Source: Moritella sp. PE36
GTDB lineage: Bacteria > Pseudomonadota > Gammaproteobacteria > Enterobacterales > Moritellaceae
Reading direction: 5' to 3'
NCBI RefSeq assembly: GCF_000170855.1
Contig: NZ_ABCQ01000003.1
Coordinates: 124,001-188,000, forward strand
Length of the DNA stretch: 64,000 bases
The position numbers were made by a program, and so were the translations under genes. Positions 37,863 through 46,034 of this stretch are shown piece by piece; within the stretch, counting starts at the first letter, position 1, and the number at the start of each line of letters is the position of its first letter. The notes under the pieces were generated by a model. That model searched no databases. It saw nothing but the letters and a program-made list of their open reading frames with translations, and was not told the DNA's origin.

Positions 37863-38600
37863 TCAGGTTCTAAATTTACGCAATAATAACTGCGGTAAAC
37901 GTTTTAACATGCCAAACACTAACCGGGTGTGCATCCATGAAATAGCCACGTTGTCTTCCCATAAACGGAAGTGCGATACGCCATTTTCAGGGTAGTTAAC
38001 CTTGGTTGGTAAGAACGTCGTTTCTACGCCATCCCAATATAAACGTACCATGATCTCGGTATCAAACGCCATGTAGTGGCCAAGAGTGCCATGTTTCGCT
38101 AACAAGCCTAACGTCTCAGCCAGTGGATATACCCGAAAACCACACATGGTATCTTTAATATCAAATGATAACGTTTCAATCCATACCCAAACATGGGTTA
38201 AATAACGGGCGTAATAACGATGCTTCGGTACCGATTCATTATAAATTGGTCGGCCACTAATGAGCTGATTTGGCTGTGCCTGTGATAATGCCACCAGCTG
38301 ATTAATATCAGTAATATCATGCTGGCCATCGGCATCCACCTGAATCGCGTGGGTAAATCCCATGCTATCAGCCTGTTTTAAGCCCGTTTGCACCGCCGCA
38401 CCTTTCCCCTGATTATAGGGATGACTGACTAGCGTCACATAACTGTATCGTTCCGCCAATGCCTGCATAAATGCGCTACTATCAGCATCACTGCCATCAT
38501 TAATCATGATCACAGGTAACTGGAATTCCGCTAAAGACCCTAATAACTTATCAATCACGACCGTGTGATTATAGTTAGGAATGACAATGCAATAACTCAC
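37863..38600 (-). CDS. Family 2 glycosyltransferase of the aryl polyene cluster
   Basis: 245 residues with a GTG start that overlaps the dehydratase stop by 4 nt. The GT-A fold is shown by INDGSDADS and the metal-binding DADGQHD. It resembles dolichol-phosphate-mannose-synthase-type transferases found in APE clusters and would transfer a sugar to the lipid anchor of the pigment. A separate acyltransferase gene follows. Confidence 0.88.
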   Translation of the reverse strand: MSYCIVIPNYNHTVVIDKLLGSLAEFQLPVIMINDGSDADSSAFMQALAERYSYVTLVSHPYNQGKGAAVQTGLKQADSMGFTHAIQVDADGQHDITDINQLVALSQAQPNQLISGRPIYNESVPKHRYYARYLTHVWVWIETLSFDIKDTMCGFRVYPLAETLGLLAKHGTLGHYMAFDTEIMVRLYWDGVETTFLPTKVNYPENGVSHFRLWEDNVAISWMHTRLVFGMLKRLPQLLLRKFRT

Positions 38601-39037
38601 ACTTCACCTGCTTTATTGTCTTCTGAAATAGTTAGCGTTATTTCTTCTAAAACATGATTAACCGCTGTTTCAGCAAAAATAAGTCGACCAGAAGAATTGG
38701 ATTTAATATCACCGTTTGGCGTTGTCGATTGATAACTGAATAGCACTTTTTCGGTTGATTTTTTAGTGAGCGTGAGCACGACTTCTTGACCCGGTAAGAT
38801 CATTTCCTGAAACTTCAGCACTTGAATATCCATCACATCTGTTGCGCTAATGTCTAAGTATTGTTGTGCGAACTTTGCCGCCCAATGCAATTGCACCACA
38901 CCCGCTAAAATTGGTGCTTGATCGAAATGACCTTTAAAGTAATCTAGGTCTGCCGGGATATGCAAGGTTAATACAGCGCTTTCATCGCTTAGCACTTTAT
39001 TCAGGATCCTTGCATCCACTTTTACTAATTCAGTCAA
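38597..39037 (-). CDS. 3-hydroxyacyl-ACP dehydratase, hot-dog fold (ApeI-like)
   Basis: 146 residues. The stretch HIPADLDYFKGHFDQAPILA carries the FabZ-type HFxxxPI(L) signature, so the catalytic His is present. It overlaps the AMP-ligase gene by 8 nt. Likely partner of the ApeP-like dehydratase at 29480-29941. Confidence 0.86.
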   Translation of the reverse strand: MTELVKVDARILNKVLSDESAVLTLHIPADLDYFKGHFDQAPILAGVVQLHWAAKFAQQYLDISATDVMDIQVLKFQEMILPGQEVVLTLTKKSTEKVLFSYQSTTPNGDIKSNSSGRLIFAETAVNHVLEEITLTISEDNKAGEV

Positions 39038-40460
39038 ACAATTTCTCCAATTCTTTAATCACTAATTTACCTTGAGAATTAAATGGCATTTGCGCTGGGT
39101 AGCGCCATTTCTTAGGTAAACAGATACGTTCAAACTCACTGAGTAAATGCTGTTTAAAGCTATCATTCAATGACTTTTTACTTTGTTCGTTCAGTAATGC
39201 TTGCCCTTCAGCTGTCAGCTCAACAACTGCCGCTAACACTTGTTTTTTGACGCCATCAAGTACGATCACACGCACTTCATTAACCAGCACATGTTGCAGT
39301 AAACAGCGTTCCATATGATCGAGATTAATACGTTTTTCTTCATGTTTAATCGTGCGGTCAGCACGGCCTAACATTTCAAAGTGCTGCTCATCAATGCGCT
39401 GAACACGATCTTCAGTCACGTAATTCGCTTCATTAATGTAGGGAGATGTTAACACCAACTGCGCAGTTTCAGCCATCACACGATAACTAATATCAGGGAA
39501 AACCTGCCACGCACTTGGGGTAGTACCTTGACACTGTCGCCAGGCAATACCACCGGTTTCAGTGCTGCCAAACACTTCGATGGGTGCTTGTGACAATTGC
39601 TTAAATAACGTTTTCGCAATTTCAAACGGTAACGGGCCGCCAGAACTAAACACAGCTTGTAATTGCGCTTTGTTAGCCATCAAGACATTGTCTAAACTCA
39701 GCCGTTTTAGATGCGCAGGGCTTGAGATCAATAATGCAGTTTGGCGGTTATCATCTGTTAACTTGTCACCTAACTCTTCAGTTAACAGCTGACTAATATG
39801 TTCTGGGTATTCAAAGGTATCGTTAACAATGGCCAAGCCAGATTTTAACGGTAACAAGAGTTTAAATAACAGGCCATAGATATGCTGATGGGAAACCGTG
39901 CTTAATAATAACTGTGAAGTATCTAAACGCGCAGTAAAGGTATTAATCAATACATCAACTTCGCAGTTAAGCTGACTAAACTGTTTCACAATAGGTTTAT
40001 GCTGTCCGGTCGAGCCTGAGGTAAAGAAGGTAATTTGACAGTCTAATGGCGTAAACAGATCCGTTCTATTTTGTAATGGCTGGATCTGAGCAGCAATCAC
40101 ATCATGTCCGGCGATACTGTTCGTATTAATTAAAGGCGTGTCGATTAATGCTACATTTATCGCATCTAGCCCATCAACTTTAATATCACCTAACGTAGCC
40201 TGACATTGCAGCGCGATATGCATGAGCGTTTGCTGCTGTGCATTCGGTGGCATAACAATGTGGCGACCCTCTAGTGCGAGGGCAAAAAAACCAACACTAA
40301 ACTGATAGCTGGATTGATGAAATAACAACACACTATCTGCATCAGTTTGGCGAATCACCTGCCTTGCATCGTGAATATCAGCACTAAACTGCTCAAAACT
40401 ATAGGCTTGCTTGTTAAGATAAAAGCAAATATCACGCTGACATAGCGACTGTCCCGTCAT
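39030..40460 (-). CDS. AMP-dependent acyl-ACP/CoA ligase of the aryl polyene cluster (ApeH-like)
   Basis: 476 residues. The adenylate-forming motif FFTSGSTGQHKP and a downstream FGSTETGG and LGRADRTIK-type hinge are visible. It would activate an aryl acid, or an arylacrylate from the ammonia-lyase, and load it onto one of the two carrier proteins. It lies between the membrane protein and the ApeI-like dehydratase, overlapping the latter. Confidence 0.88.
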   Translation of the reverse strand: MTGQSLCQRDICFYLNKQAYSFEQFSADIHDARQVIRQTDADSVLLFHQSSYQFSVGFFALALEGRHIVMPPNAQQQTLMHIALQCQATLGDIKVDGLDAINVALIDTPLINTNSIAGHDVIAAQIQPLQNRTDLFTPLDCQITFFTSGSTGQHKPIVKQFSQLNCEVDVLINTFTARLDTSQLLLSTVSHQHIYGLLFKLLLPLKSGLAIVNDTFEYPEHISQLLTEELGDKLTDDNRQTALLISSPAHLKRLSLDNVLMANKAQLQAVFSSGGPLPFEIAKTLFKQLSQAPIEVFGSTETGGIAWRQCQGTTPSAWQVFPDISYRVMAETAQLVLTSPYINEANYVTEDRVQRIDEQHFEMLGRADRTIKHEEKRINLDHMERCLLQHVLVNEVRVIVLDGVKKQVLAAVVELTAEGQALLNEQSKKSLNDSFKQHLLSEFERICLPKKWRYPAQMPFNSQGKLVIKELEKLFD

Positions 40461-40463
40461 TAC

Positions 40464-41084
40464 TTAAGCTTCCTTGTTCGCAGTTTCAATGCTTGGGTTG
40501 TCACTGTTATCGGCATTATTCTTAGCGTGTTGACGCTGCACAAACAGGCGCACAACAAATTCAACCGCACATAGACTGCCAATCAGAATATAGGCAATGA
40601 AACCGTTATAAATAGTCCACACTTTAAATGAGCAATATAACGCTGTGTACAATGAAATACTGGCGTTAATGATGAAGAAACCACACCACACCAAGGTAAC
40701 TTTACGTGTGTAACCCACCGCATGTTCAGGTAAGTTCGGATCTTGTAATCGCGCAAACGTTTCAATAACGGTGGGCGGTTTAAAGTATGAATACGCAAAT
40801 ACCGCCAACATGGCAAAATTGACCATCAGCGGATATAGCTTAAAACCAATATCAGAGTCCGTGAATAACGAGGTAACTATCGCCAAGCCACCCAGTGCGG
40901 TAGCAGGTAACAACCAAGGCATTTTATTTAAGACACCACGTAACATCACTAAACGCGACATTAATAAGGCTAACAAACCCAAGGCAAGCCAAAAAGGACT
41001 AACATAATTTAGTCCTAAATAGACAGCAAAGGGATAGAGTAATAAGCACAATCCCAACAGCACAGTAACTACTTTTTTCAACAT
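40464..41084 (-). CDS. Multi-pass membrane protein of the aryl polyene cluster (ApeG-like)
   Basis: 206 residues with about six hydrophobic segments. It belongs to the predicted membrane-protein group routinely found next to the AMP ligase in APE clusters; no enzymatic motif is seen. A Ser/Asn/Asp-rich tail ends the protein. The start codon lies within a 14-bp tandem repeat array (41080-41121). Confidence 0.75.
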   Translation of the reverse strand: MLKKVVTVLLGLCLLLYPFAVYLGLNYVSPFWLALGLLALLMSRLVMLRGVLNKMPWLLPATALGGLAIVTSLFTDSDIGFKLYPLMVNFAMLAVFAYSYFKPPTVIETFARLQDPNLPEHAVGYTRKVTLVWCGFFIINASISLYTALYCSFKVWTIYNGFIAYILIGSLCAVEFVVRLFVQRQHAKNNADNSDNPSIETANKEA

Positions 41085-41121
41085 AAGTTTTTCAACATAA
41101 AGTCTTCAACATAGCTTCTTC
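41080..41121. repeat. 14-bp tandem repeat at the start of the ApeG-like gene
   Basis: Three units, AACATAAGTTTTTC, AACATAAAGTCTTC and AACATAGCTTCTTC, each 14 bp. The array covers the start codon of the membrane-protein gene and its upstream leader, so copy number changes could alter its translation. Confidence 0.75.
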
Positions 41122-41156
41122 ACATGTCATAGCACGATGAACTAAGCAGACAGCGA

Positions 41157-41408
41157 TTATTTCGCTAACGTTAGTTTTTCGATTTCGTTAACAACGTCTT
41201 CTACTGTACGTACTAATTTAAACACTTCAGGTTCAATTTTTTCGTTAGTAATGTCGCGTAATTTAATCACTAAATCAATGGCATCAATACTGTCTAAATC
41301 TAAGTCAGTATATAAATTAGCTTCTAGGCTAATATCATCGGCTTCAATTTCAAATTCTTCAACTAAGATATCGGCTAATGTTTGGTAGATCTGTTCTCTA
41401 GATTGCAT
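41157..41408 (-). CDS. Acyl carrier protein of the aryl polyene cluster (ApeF-like)
   Basis: 83 residues, acidic, with the phosphopantetheine Ser in DLDLDSIDAIDLV. Second of two adjacent carrier proteins. Together with the ApeE-like ACP it should carry growing polyene chains; a 4'-phosphopantetheinyl transferase is not encoded in this window. Confidence 0.93.
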   Translation of the reverse strand: MQSREQIYQTLADILVEEFEIEADDISLEANLYTDLDLDSIDAIDLVIKLRDITNEKIEPEVFKLVRTVEDVVNEIEKLTLAK

Positions 41409-41421
41409 GGGAAATCCTTAA

Positions 41422-41685
41422 TTAAGCCGCAGCGCGAGTCTGAGTAATGAATGCACTTAATGCATTAATCGATGAAAAATGGTGTTTAATCTCTTCCGAG
41501 TTTGCATCGATTTTGATGTTGTAATGTTTCTTTAGGATCAGACCTAATTCAAGCGCATCGATGCTATCTAAACCTAAGCCTTCAACAAACAATGCATCCG
41601 CATCGTTAATATCTTCAACTTCAATATCTTCAAGGTCTAGTTCCGCAATAATAAGCTTCTTTAGCTCAGTTTTTAATTCAGTCAT
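41422..41685 (-). CDS. Acyl carrier protein of the aryl polyene cluster (ApeE-like)
   Basis: 87 residues with the attachment Ser in GLGLDSIDALELGL. The start overlaps the acyltransferase stop by 8 nt. First of two carrier proteins in the operon. Confidence 0.93.
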   Translation of the reverse strand: MTELKTELKKLIIAELDLEDIEVEDINDADALFVEGLGLDSIDALELGLILKKHYNIKIDANSEEIKHHFSSINALSAFITQTRAAA

Positions 41686-42472
41686 GGGTCAGTAGTTCCT
41701 GTTTAAAATAACTTTCAAGTTCACGGCAATAATGGCGAACTTGTTTACTCATGGGTGTTCCTGCTGCAGTTGAAATTGACGGCACATTGCGTGTTAACTG
41801 CAGCATAAATTTAGCTTTTTCGCTTGGAATTTGATACCAAGATTCTGCTTTGGTTAATGTACTTGGCGTTACATTAATTAATACAGTGGTAATGGGTGCC
41901 TGACAACGTAAGGCGATATTGGCTGCGCCACGTTGAAAAACTAATTCTTTTCCCGGTACGGTACGTGTGCCTTCTGGGAAAATAATCAGATTATTACCCT
42001 GCTCTAATGATAATTTGCACGCATCGAGCAAGGCTTCGGGGTCGGCGTTACTGATATAACCGGCATTTTTAATCACCCCACGAATAAAGGGATTACTAAA
42101 TAAATGCGCTTTAACCACACAATCAGCATTGGGGATAATAGAAAGCAATACCACCACATCAATCAATGACGGGTGATTGGCAAGAATCAGTTGCCCTTGT
42201 AGCTGCGCCAGTTCAGCGCGATCGCGCAGATCAAATTTGAAGATCCGCGTAAACGCCATCATGGCAATAAAAAACCGGAAACTGTAGTGTACGGTTTTAC
42301 GCGCAGCACGTTTCTGTGCTTGTTCACCACGAATACACAATTTCTGTAGCGGAAATACCAACACCGTCAGTATCAACCCACCCACGCCAAATAAGCTAAA
42401 GCACGTGGCTGTAGCAAATAAACGCCAAAGATAATTAAGCGCTTTATAAACACAGTTAAGCGCCTTAAACAT
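41678..42472 (-). CDS. PlsC-like 1-acylglycerol-type acyltransferase of the aryl polyene cluster (ApeD-like)
   Basis: 264 residues with the acyltransferase motifs HX4D (NHPSLIDVV) and FPEGTRT, and an N-terminal membrane segment at about 20-38. It probably transfers an acyl or polyene group to a lipid acceptor. Overlaps neighbours by 8 nt on both sides. Confidence 0.87.
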   Translation of the reverse strand: MFKALNCVYKALNYLWRLFATATCFSLFGVGGLILTVLVFPLQKLCIRGEQAQKRAARKTVHYSFRFFIAMMAFTRIFKFDLRDRAELAQLQGQLILANHPSLIDVVVLLSIIPNADCVVKAHLFSNPFIRGVIKNAGYISNADPEALLDACKLSLEQGNNLIIFPEGTRTVPGKELVFQRGAANIALRCQAPITTVLINVTPSTLTKAESWYQIPSEKAKFMLQLTRNVPSISTAAGTPMSKQVRHYCRELESYFKQELLTHD

Positions 42473-43349
42473 CCATCGTTCCAGAGATTAAATCACAAGT
42501 CCAAACATGGCGATCAGACGTATACTGTAACGTTGATTTTGGTACTATTTTTGGTGTTAAACCTAAGTTGGTATCAAACCAGTTAATAAAACACAAGGCT
42601 GCGGGCAAGTTCAATTCAGCCGTATCTTGTTGAACGCCTTGCTTATCGCCGCTTTCAGCGCCTTTTTCAGAGCCCGAGAAGGCGCTAAAATTAATGTCGA
42701 TATTGGCAATTGTCGCTGGCGTAGGTGTTAGCGTCACCACCATAGCAACCGCGTGGTCCACTTGCTGTTCATCTTGGAACTGGGAATACAATTCTGGCAG
42801 TTCACGGTCGACATGTACGATAAGTAGCTTATTCGCACGACCCGATTTTAGTCGCGCGTAGGCATCAACAAACGCATAAAAGAAGCTATCTTTACCTGCA
42901 GAAATGGCGTTAATTGCTTGTTTGTTTTGCTTGAGGATACTGTATAAACCCGGCACTGCATTATGGACAGAAGTACTAAATGCGGTGGGTGAAATGTCTT
43001 GTTCTGCAGCAATATCAGTCAGTAATGCTGATGTTTTGTGTAAATCACCATGACGACTCGAGAATACAATATCAATTTGTGCTAATTTTTCTGATATTTC
43101 AAGTTCTGACATTTCAAGTTCTGGTGTTTCAGACTCTGATGTTTCAGGCAATGTAGAAGGTGCAGAGAGCGCATTTTCTGCCGTATAAAGTGCAATTTTA
43201 GCGAAAGGACTTAAACGACGACGTTGCATTGCAGGCACAAACTCTAACTTTGGCCAAACTGATGATTTTTGTTGAATGCCGTCGGATTTGTTAGTTTTTT
43301 CAGCGCAGGAAGTTGACCAAGAGCTAATACTTTCTAGATGTAACTTCAA
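42465..43349 (-). CDS. KS-like chain length factor of the aryl polyene cluster (ApeC-like)
   Basis: 294 residues from a TTG start (AGGAGA 5-6 nt upstream). Resembles the short beta-ketoacyl-synthase-N-terminal family used as a chain-length factor in APE systems, where it pairs with the active KS ApeO. At the usual active-site position it reads TSVHNAVPG, with no catalytic Cys, consistent with a non-catalytic role. An acidic Glu/Ser-rich linker (residues about 67-86) is encoded by a 15-bp tandem repeat (43092-43151). A hairpin lies just upstream of the ribosome site. Confidence 0.85.
   Translation of the reverse strand: MKLHLESISSWSTSCAEKTNKSDGIQQKSSVWPKLEFVPAMQRRRLSPFAKIALYTAENALSAPSTLPETSESETPELEMSELEISEKLAQIDIVFSSRHGDLHKTSALLTDIAAEQDISPTAFSTSVHNAVPGLYSILKQNKQAINAISAGKDSFFYAFVDAYARLKSGRANKLLIVHVDRELPELYSQFQDEQQVDHAVAMVVTLTPTPATIANIDINFSAFSGSEKGAESGDKQGVQQDTAELNLPAALCFINWFDTNLGLTPKIVPKSTLQYTSDRHVWTCDLISGTMDV
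43092..43151. repeat. 15-bp in-frame tandem repeat in the ApeC-like gene
   Basis: Four units of 15 bp (TGATATTTCAAGTTC, TGACATTTCAAGTTC, TGGTGTTTCAGACTC, TGATGTTTCAGGCAA) encode an acidic pentapeptide-type linker. Confidence 0.8.
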
Positions 43350-43369
43350 CGGTTTCTCCTAAAACTAAA

Positions 43370-43394
43370 ATGGCGGCAATAAATATGCCGCCAT
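43370..43394 (-). terminator. Hairpin between the methyltransferase gene and the ApeC-like gene
   Basis: Arms ATGGCGGCA (43370-43378) and TGCCGCCAT (43386-43394), loop ATAAATA. On the minus strand it is followed by TTTTAGTTTT and then the ApeC-like ribosome site, so it reads as a terminator or attenuator separating the methyltransferase from the rest of the operon. Confidence 0.75.
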
Positions 43395-43567
43395 AATAAT
43401 TAATCGTTAACAATAAATCAACAGCTAAATTTAAAACGCAATAACTATCAATTGGTTACAAAGGATGGTTTATTCTATTTTATAAGCTGATAATGACTAT
43501 TTGATTGTAAATGCAACAATAACAACGCTTACTTTCGCTTACAAAATATTACTGTCAATATTCTCGA

Positions 43568-44638
43568 TTATTTCTTCTTACAAGCGAGAAGCGTATGACC
43601 GAGACCTAAATCATCGGTATCTTGATCGACATACATACCCGCGTCTTGGATCAAACGCATCATATCTTTAGAGTGATACATACGACTATTACCATTGGCC
43701 ATAGCAGTAAAGTAGATCGAAGTAGCATTAACACAATAAGCACCCGCTTCGTAGGGTTGTCTATCCCAGAACGTTTCTAAGATATATAAACGGCTATCGG
43801 CAGTCATTACGTCAGCAGCACGTTTAAGAATACTTAAGATCTCGCTTTTGCTAAAACAATCTAAAAACTGACTCATCCAGATGGTATCGGCACCAGCAAA
43901 GAAGGTTCGGCTTTCATCAAGTAAATCAGTTTCATGGCCGTGAATACGATCGTCAACACCCGCCTCTTTCGCATTTGCCAACGCCACATTAAGCTGCCCC
44001 GGTAAATCCATGATAGTAACGTTGACGTTTTCATCATGCTTGGTACACGCTAATGACCATTTACCGGTATTGCCACCCACATCTAAAATGTGTTTTGGCT
44101 TGTGCTCGAACAATAATGCCAGTACTTCAGGAAAGGCATGGTCTGAATAGTAATGATCAAATTCGAACCAGCTTCTTTTCGCTTCTTCCGGTAATTGACT
44201 TAAACCTGGGTAAATCGTTTTCCAATCACCAAATACATGCAGGCCAGCTGGCGTACCGGTTTCAATGGCTTTATCTAAATCAAACAGACCTTGGTAACAA
44301 ACATGGTGGGTAAAATCGAGATTCTTTAATGCCATATCATCGTGAAGCAAAAAGTAACCCACTTTATCTAAAATAAAGTTGTCATCTTGTTGCCACACTA
44401 AACCCATGCTTAGTCCCATATCAAGCAATACACTGATACCGTATTCACTGGTATCCAGCTTGTCTGTCAATGCTAATAAACTGATGCCTTGTTTACCTGC
44501 GTCATCAACTGCTTTTAAAATACCAAACTTTAATAGGCAACGCGCCACCTGAAATGCAACGGGTGCAAAGGCAATCTTCTGTGCTTCGAACTTTGCATTA
44601 AACGCTGAGACTTCAGCTGGTTTATCATAAAAAGCCAT
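43568..44638 (-). CDS. SAM-dependent methyltransferase of the aryl polyene cluster
   Basis: 356 residues. An N-terminal dimerisation domain with a winged-helix look (about 1-100) precedes a class I methyltransferase fold: motif I LDVGGNTGKWS, a post-I acidic strand (MDLPGQL) and an IWMSQFLDCF segment. It is of the O-methyltransferase (acetylserotonin/hydroxyindole-type) fold often found in APE and flexirubin-type clusters, where ring methylation decorates the aryl head. ATG start with GGAGTAATA upstream. It is separated from ApeC by 218 bp with a terminator-like hairpin. Confidence 0.85.
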   Translation of the reverse strand: MAFYDKPAEVSAFNAKFEAQKIAFAPVAFQVARCLLKFGILKAVDDAGKQGISLLALTDKLDTSEYGISVLLDMGLSMGLVWQQDDNFILDKVGYFLLHDDMALKNLDFTHHVCYQGLFDLDKAIETGTPAGLHVFGDWKTIYPGLSQLPEEAKRSWFEFDHYYSDHAFPEVLALLFEHKPKHILDVGGNTGKWSLACTKHDENVNVTIMDLPGQLNVALANAKEAGVDDRIHGHETDLLDESRTFFAGADTIWMSQFLDCFSKSEILSILKRAADVMTADSRLYILETFWDRQPYEAGAYCVNATSIYFTAMANGNSRMYHSKDMMRLIQDAGMYVDQDTDDLGLGHTLLACKKK

Positions 44639-44738
44639 TATTACTCCATGAGTTAATTCAACACTCTAATATATACTTACGAGTCTAATATAAATTACCA
44701 TTCGATTCCTTATTAACATCATGTTTTCCCATAAAAAA

Positions 44739-44769
44739 AGCGATGATCACTTAAACTGTAATCATCGCT
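44739..44769 (-). terminator. Rho-independent terminator read on the minus strand
   Basis: Arms AGCGATGAT (44739-44747) and ATCATCGCT (44761-44769); minus-strand transcript would end in seven U. No minus-strand gene precedes it, so it is an orphan or a leader attenuator of the methyltransferase gene about 95 bp downstream. Confidence 0.65.
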
Positions 44770-44832
44770 CATTCATTTAATGTTTAATATACCCTTCATT
44801 AGGTTTGCTGATTGTGCATTTGAAGTAGCTTG

Positions 44833-44868
44833 GGTATAAAAGTGAGCTACACGTATTAGTAATTTAAT
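44833..44868 (+). pseudogene. Decayed duplicate of a TonB-receptor 3' end
   Basis: 36 bp matching 46008-46043 with only a few differences, including the final codons and stop of the TonB-dependent receptor fragment and 8 bases after it. It points to a lost upstream receptor copy or a local duplication. Confidence 0.55.
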
Positions 44869-44947
44869 ATCAGGCGGGAACCACTTCCCCACTTTTAGTT
44901 AATGCATCACTGCTCTCACAAATTTCATAAATAGCGCTGTTTCAATA

Positions 44948-44964
44948 TGCCATTCTGAATGGCA
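44948..44964. promoter_or_regulatory. Palindrome TGCCATTCTGAATGGCA
   Basis: Perfect 8-bp inverted repeat around a single T, about 127 bp upstream of the Imm51-like gene. It resembles an operator; no known family binding site is recognised. Confidence 0.35.
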
Positions 44965-45090
44965 ATAAGGCAAAACATGATGCATCTATCATTTAATTAA
45001 AATACAGAGAGTAAGGTGGAGAGAGACTAACTTCTTGCTCGTTTCGGAGAAGTTATTTAATCACTATTCCCATCACATTAGAGAGATATT

Positions 45091-45450
45091 ATGAAGCAAG
45101 TAAATCCTTACCTTCCGTTTTTGTTTTCAACTTTCAAGCGAGATCATAGCCTGATGCTAAGTGATTTAAAATGGAAAGCTTTTGAATCTCATGACTTTTT
45201 AGGCGATGGTGAAGATTGGGCGTTGCTGTTAGAAAATATGCTTTCAGAAAAGGATCCAAGCTTATTAGAAAAACTGAGTTTTGGTGATGAAACGCTAATG
45301 TTTACCATTCATAGTGAAGACAAAGATGCATTGCATACAATTGCTGAAATGGTCTTTGAATTTTATGATGATGATGATTTATTAGATGCGTGTATCGCCC
45401 GTTATGCTCAGTACGAATTTGAACCAGAATTAACAAGTAAATCCGAGTGA
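45091..45450 (+). CDS. Imm51-like immunity protein (orphan)
   Basis: 119 residues, acidic and soluble. It resembles the Imm51 family of polymorphic-toxin immunity proteins, with the pattern SLMLSDLKWKAF, GDGEDWALLLENML, LSFGDETLMFTIHSEDKDAL and ending in FYDDDDLLDACIARYA. No toxin gene lies next to it, so it would be an orphan immunity gene defending against a toxin encoded elsewhere or in competitors. Context is an accessory patch with decayed genes. Assignment is by recall of the family pattern and should be tested. Confidence 0.6.
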   Translation: MKQVNPYLPFLFSTFKRDHSLMLSDLKWKAFESHDFLGDGEDWALLLENMLSEKDPSLLEKLSFGDETLMFTIHSEDKDALHTIAEMVFEFYDDDDLLDACIARYAQYEFEPELTSKSE

Positions 45451-45593
45451 TCAATACGACGCACCTGATTTAAGCCTTAATTTCAATTTAGCAATAGTGT
45501 CAATAATGCAAACCGTCCAATTTGAAGCATAAGATGTCAAACATTAATACGGTGACAATTTATGCTTCAGCATACATACCAACGCCAATTTAG

Positions 45594-46034
45594 TTATCTA
45601 CGCCAGTACCAATTGAGTTTTGCTGTTATGGCGTAACGATCATTAACCCGATAACACGCGAGGTGCCTGATATGATCCCGCAATCACCAGAGCAGACTAT
45701 ATTGACCTCGTTTATTTACCGCTTTGATAAAACCGATTTTGGCCAACCAACGGTACTGCTAACCAATATCTATCGCGGTGCGTTTTACAGCAGTAATAAT
45801 GGTTTAGAGATCTTAAAAAATGACAGTTTTTCGCTGTTAAACCTCGATTTAACACTGGCCGAAATACCTTTAAAAACCGGTGAACTGGCGGTCAACGTTT
45901 AGGCTAAGAACTTACTTGATGAAGAATATACGCTAGCTAAATACGGTTATGGTTCAGGTGCGACATCTGGCCCCGTCATTGGTGTGTTTGGTCCTGAACG
46001 TACCTTTGGTATTAAAGTGAGCTACACGTATTAG
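45594..46034 (+). pseudogene. TonB-dependent receptor C-terminal fragment with in-frame stop
   Basis: One frame runs from 45594 to a stop at 46032-46034. It carries ISFIYRFD-like and LTNIYRGAFYSSNNGLEIL-type strands, then VNV-TAG at 45900-45902, where a Trp codon would be expected (TGG to TAG), and continues AKNLLDEEYTLAKYGYGSG through FGPERTFGIKVSYTY, the terminal beta strand and aromatic end of TonB receptors. Only about 145 codons of a normally 650-900 residue protein remain, and the amber stop breaks it. It is a remnant of an outer-membrane receptor. Confidence 0.75.

Larger units (their letters stand above)
44639..45090. other. Intergenic region with orphan terminator, palindrome and decayed receptor end
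   Basis: Holds a minus-strand terminator hairpin at 44739-44769, an 8-1-8 palindrome at 44948-44964 and a copy (44833-44868) of the end of the TonB-receptor fragment seen again at 46008-46043. No intact gene seen. Confidence 0.6.

Noticed and set aside
42465-43349. ApeC-like protein as an active ketosynthase
   Set aside because: The active-site Cys is absent at the expected place, so a non-catalytic chain-length-factor role is more likely.
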